From: Nitrospinota bacterium
GTDB taxonomy: Bacteria > Nitrospinota_A > UBA7883 > JADGGD01
Assembly: GCA_015229165.1 (NCBI GenBank)
Contig: JADGCD010000130.1
Location: 1 to 6,020 of the forward strand
Length of the DNA stretch: 6,020 nt
Direction: 5' to 3'
This document shows positions 5,231 to 6,020 of the stretch, piece after piece. A model generated the notes under the pieces. That model was not told the DNA's origin and made no database searches. It saw only the letters and a program-made list of their open reading frames with translations. A program made the translations under genes and the position numbers. How positions within the stretch are numbered: position 1 is the stretch's first letter; each line of letters starts with the position of its first letter.

Positions 5231-6020
5231 TTATCTTTCAAAGCGTGCCAGCGCGTCGGCCAGCCGGTCGATGGATTCTTTCGTGTGGACGTCGGTGGCG
5301 CAGAAAAGCATCGCCGTCTCCCGCCCCGGCAGGCGCCCGGTCAGCGGCAGGCCGGAGACGAACCCTTCCTTGGCCAGCGAGCGGCGGATGACTTCCGGCT
5401 CCACCGGGGTCTTGATCGCCACCTCGTTAAAGAAAGGGGCGTCCGGGTAGAGGGGGGCGAACCCCTTCAACGCCGTCACCTTCTCCCGCAGGTAGCGGGC
5501 GGCGGAGGCGTTCTTCATAGCGAGGCGCCGCAGCCCCATTTTGCCCAGCAACGACAGGTGGATGGCCGCCGCCGTGGCGCAGAGCGCCTGGTTGGAGCAG
5601 ATGTTGGAGGTCGCCTTCTCCCGGCGGATATGCTGCTCCCGGGTGGCCAACGTCAGGACGTAGCCCTCTTTCCCGTCGGCGTCTTTCGTCTTGCCGACGA
5701 GGCGCCCCGGCATCTGTCGCGCCCAGGCGTCGCGGGTGGCGAACATGCCGACCCCCGGCCCGCCGTAGTTGAGCGCTCCGCCGAAACTGGCCCCCTCGCC
5801 GACAACGATGTCGGCGCCGAAGGCCCCCGGCGACTTCAGGATTCCCAGCGCCACCGGCTCAGGGACCGCCACGATCATCATCGCCTTGGTCTCGTCGCAG
5901 ACCCGGCGAATCATGGCCAGATCCTCCAGCGTCCCCATGAACGACGGGTAGGAGACCACCACCGCGCTGGTGGCGTCGTCGCAGGCGACCCTGAGAGCCG
6001 CTTCAGGCGTCAGGCCGGTT
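5231..6020 (-). CDS. gcvPA: Glycine dehydrogenase (decarboxylating) subunit 1, P-protein subunit A (partial, C-terminal part)
   Basis: The frame runs from the right window edge to a TAA at 5231-5233 and gives about 262 residues, roughly the last 60 percent of a protein usually near 440-450. It is the partner subunit of GcvPB in the alpha2beta2 P-protein. Family landmarks, in order, are SYPSFMGTLED, GEGASFGGALNYGGPGVGMFAT, RQMPGRLVG, and the block TREQHIRREKATSNICSNQAL. The reading frame continues upstream of the GTG at 5962 with normal residues (ending ACDDATSA before VVVSYPS), so that GTG is internal and the true start lies outside the window. The usual order gcvT-gcvH-gcvPA-gcvPB predicts gcvH and gcvT just beyond the edge. 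Any glycine riboswitch would also lie there and cannot be judged. Confidence 0.96.
   Translation of the reverse strand, partial: TGLTPEAALRVACDDATSAVVVSYPSFMGTLEDLAMIRRVCDETKAMMIVAVPEPVALGILKSPGAFGADIVVGEGASFGGALNYGGPGVGMFATRDAWARQMPGRLVGKTKDADGKEGYVLTLATREQHIRREKATSNICSNQALCATAAAIHLSLLGKMGLRRLAMKNASAARYLREKVTALKGFAPLYPDAPFFNEVAIKTPVEPEVIRRSLAKEGFVSGLPLTGRLPGRETAMLFCATDVHTKESIDRLADALARFER

Noticed and set aside
5231..5962. GTG at 5962 as the start of a short gcvPA
   Set aside because: The frame stays open to the window edge and the added residues continue the family sequence, so the gene is cut by the window rather than short.

Overview
This is a GC-rich, densely coding 6 kb stretch of bacterial chromosome. 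It has no RNA genes, mobile elements, CRISPR array or gene-free stretch over 300 bases. The window suggests a Gram-negative bacterium. The evidence is a lipoprotein with a lipobox followed by a poly-glycine linker, an exported diheme cytochrome c that looks periplasmic, a glycine decarboxylase split into two subunits (GcvPA/GcvPB), and an aroQ-prolidase gene pair of the kind I recall from Desulfobacterota/Geobacter-like and other deep proteobacterial genomes. I cannot name the genus, and the lineage is an inference.

Left block, + strand (1-3736). The tail of an unidentified protein ends at 90. A tightly packed run follows: aroQ (type II 3-dehydroquinate dehydratase, shikimate pathway), an M24-family Xaa-Pro aminopeptidase/prolidase, a TsdA-like diheme cytochrome c, and a family 8 glycoside hydrolase lipoprotein. 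The first two junctions are ATGA-type stop/start overlaps and the third is a 39-base gap, so co-transcription is likely. The products do not share an obvious pathway: two are cytoplasmic housekeeping enzymes and two are exported proteins.

Right block, - strand (3749-6020). Read right to left, this is the C-terminal part of gcvPA, cut by the window edge, then complete gcvPB. Together they form the P-protein of the glycine cleavage system. gcvT and gcvH would be expected beyond the right edge. This operon runs head-on into the left block, with only 12 bases between the two stop codons.

Points of interest. (1) The cytochrome carries His/Cys and His/Met heme ligands at TsdA-like spacings, suggesting thiosulfate/tetrathionate chemistry. 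(2) The GH8 enzyme has Asn where the classical catalytic base Asp sits, plus a Glu ten residues upstream, which points to the GH8 subfamily of chitosanases and lichenases. (3) The cytochrome occupies the place where efp often follows aroQ-pepQ, and the peptidase C-terminus looks a few residues short at that junction. (4) GcvPB ends in a CxxC motif. I see no clear evidence of an entirely new system.
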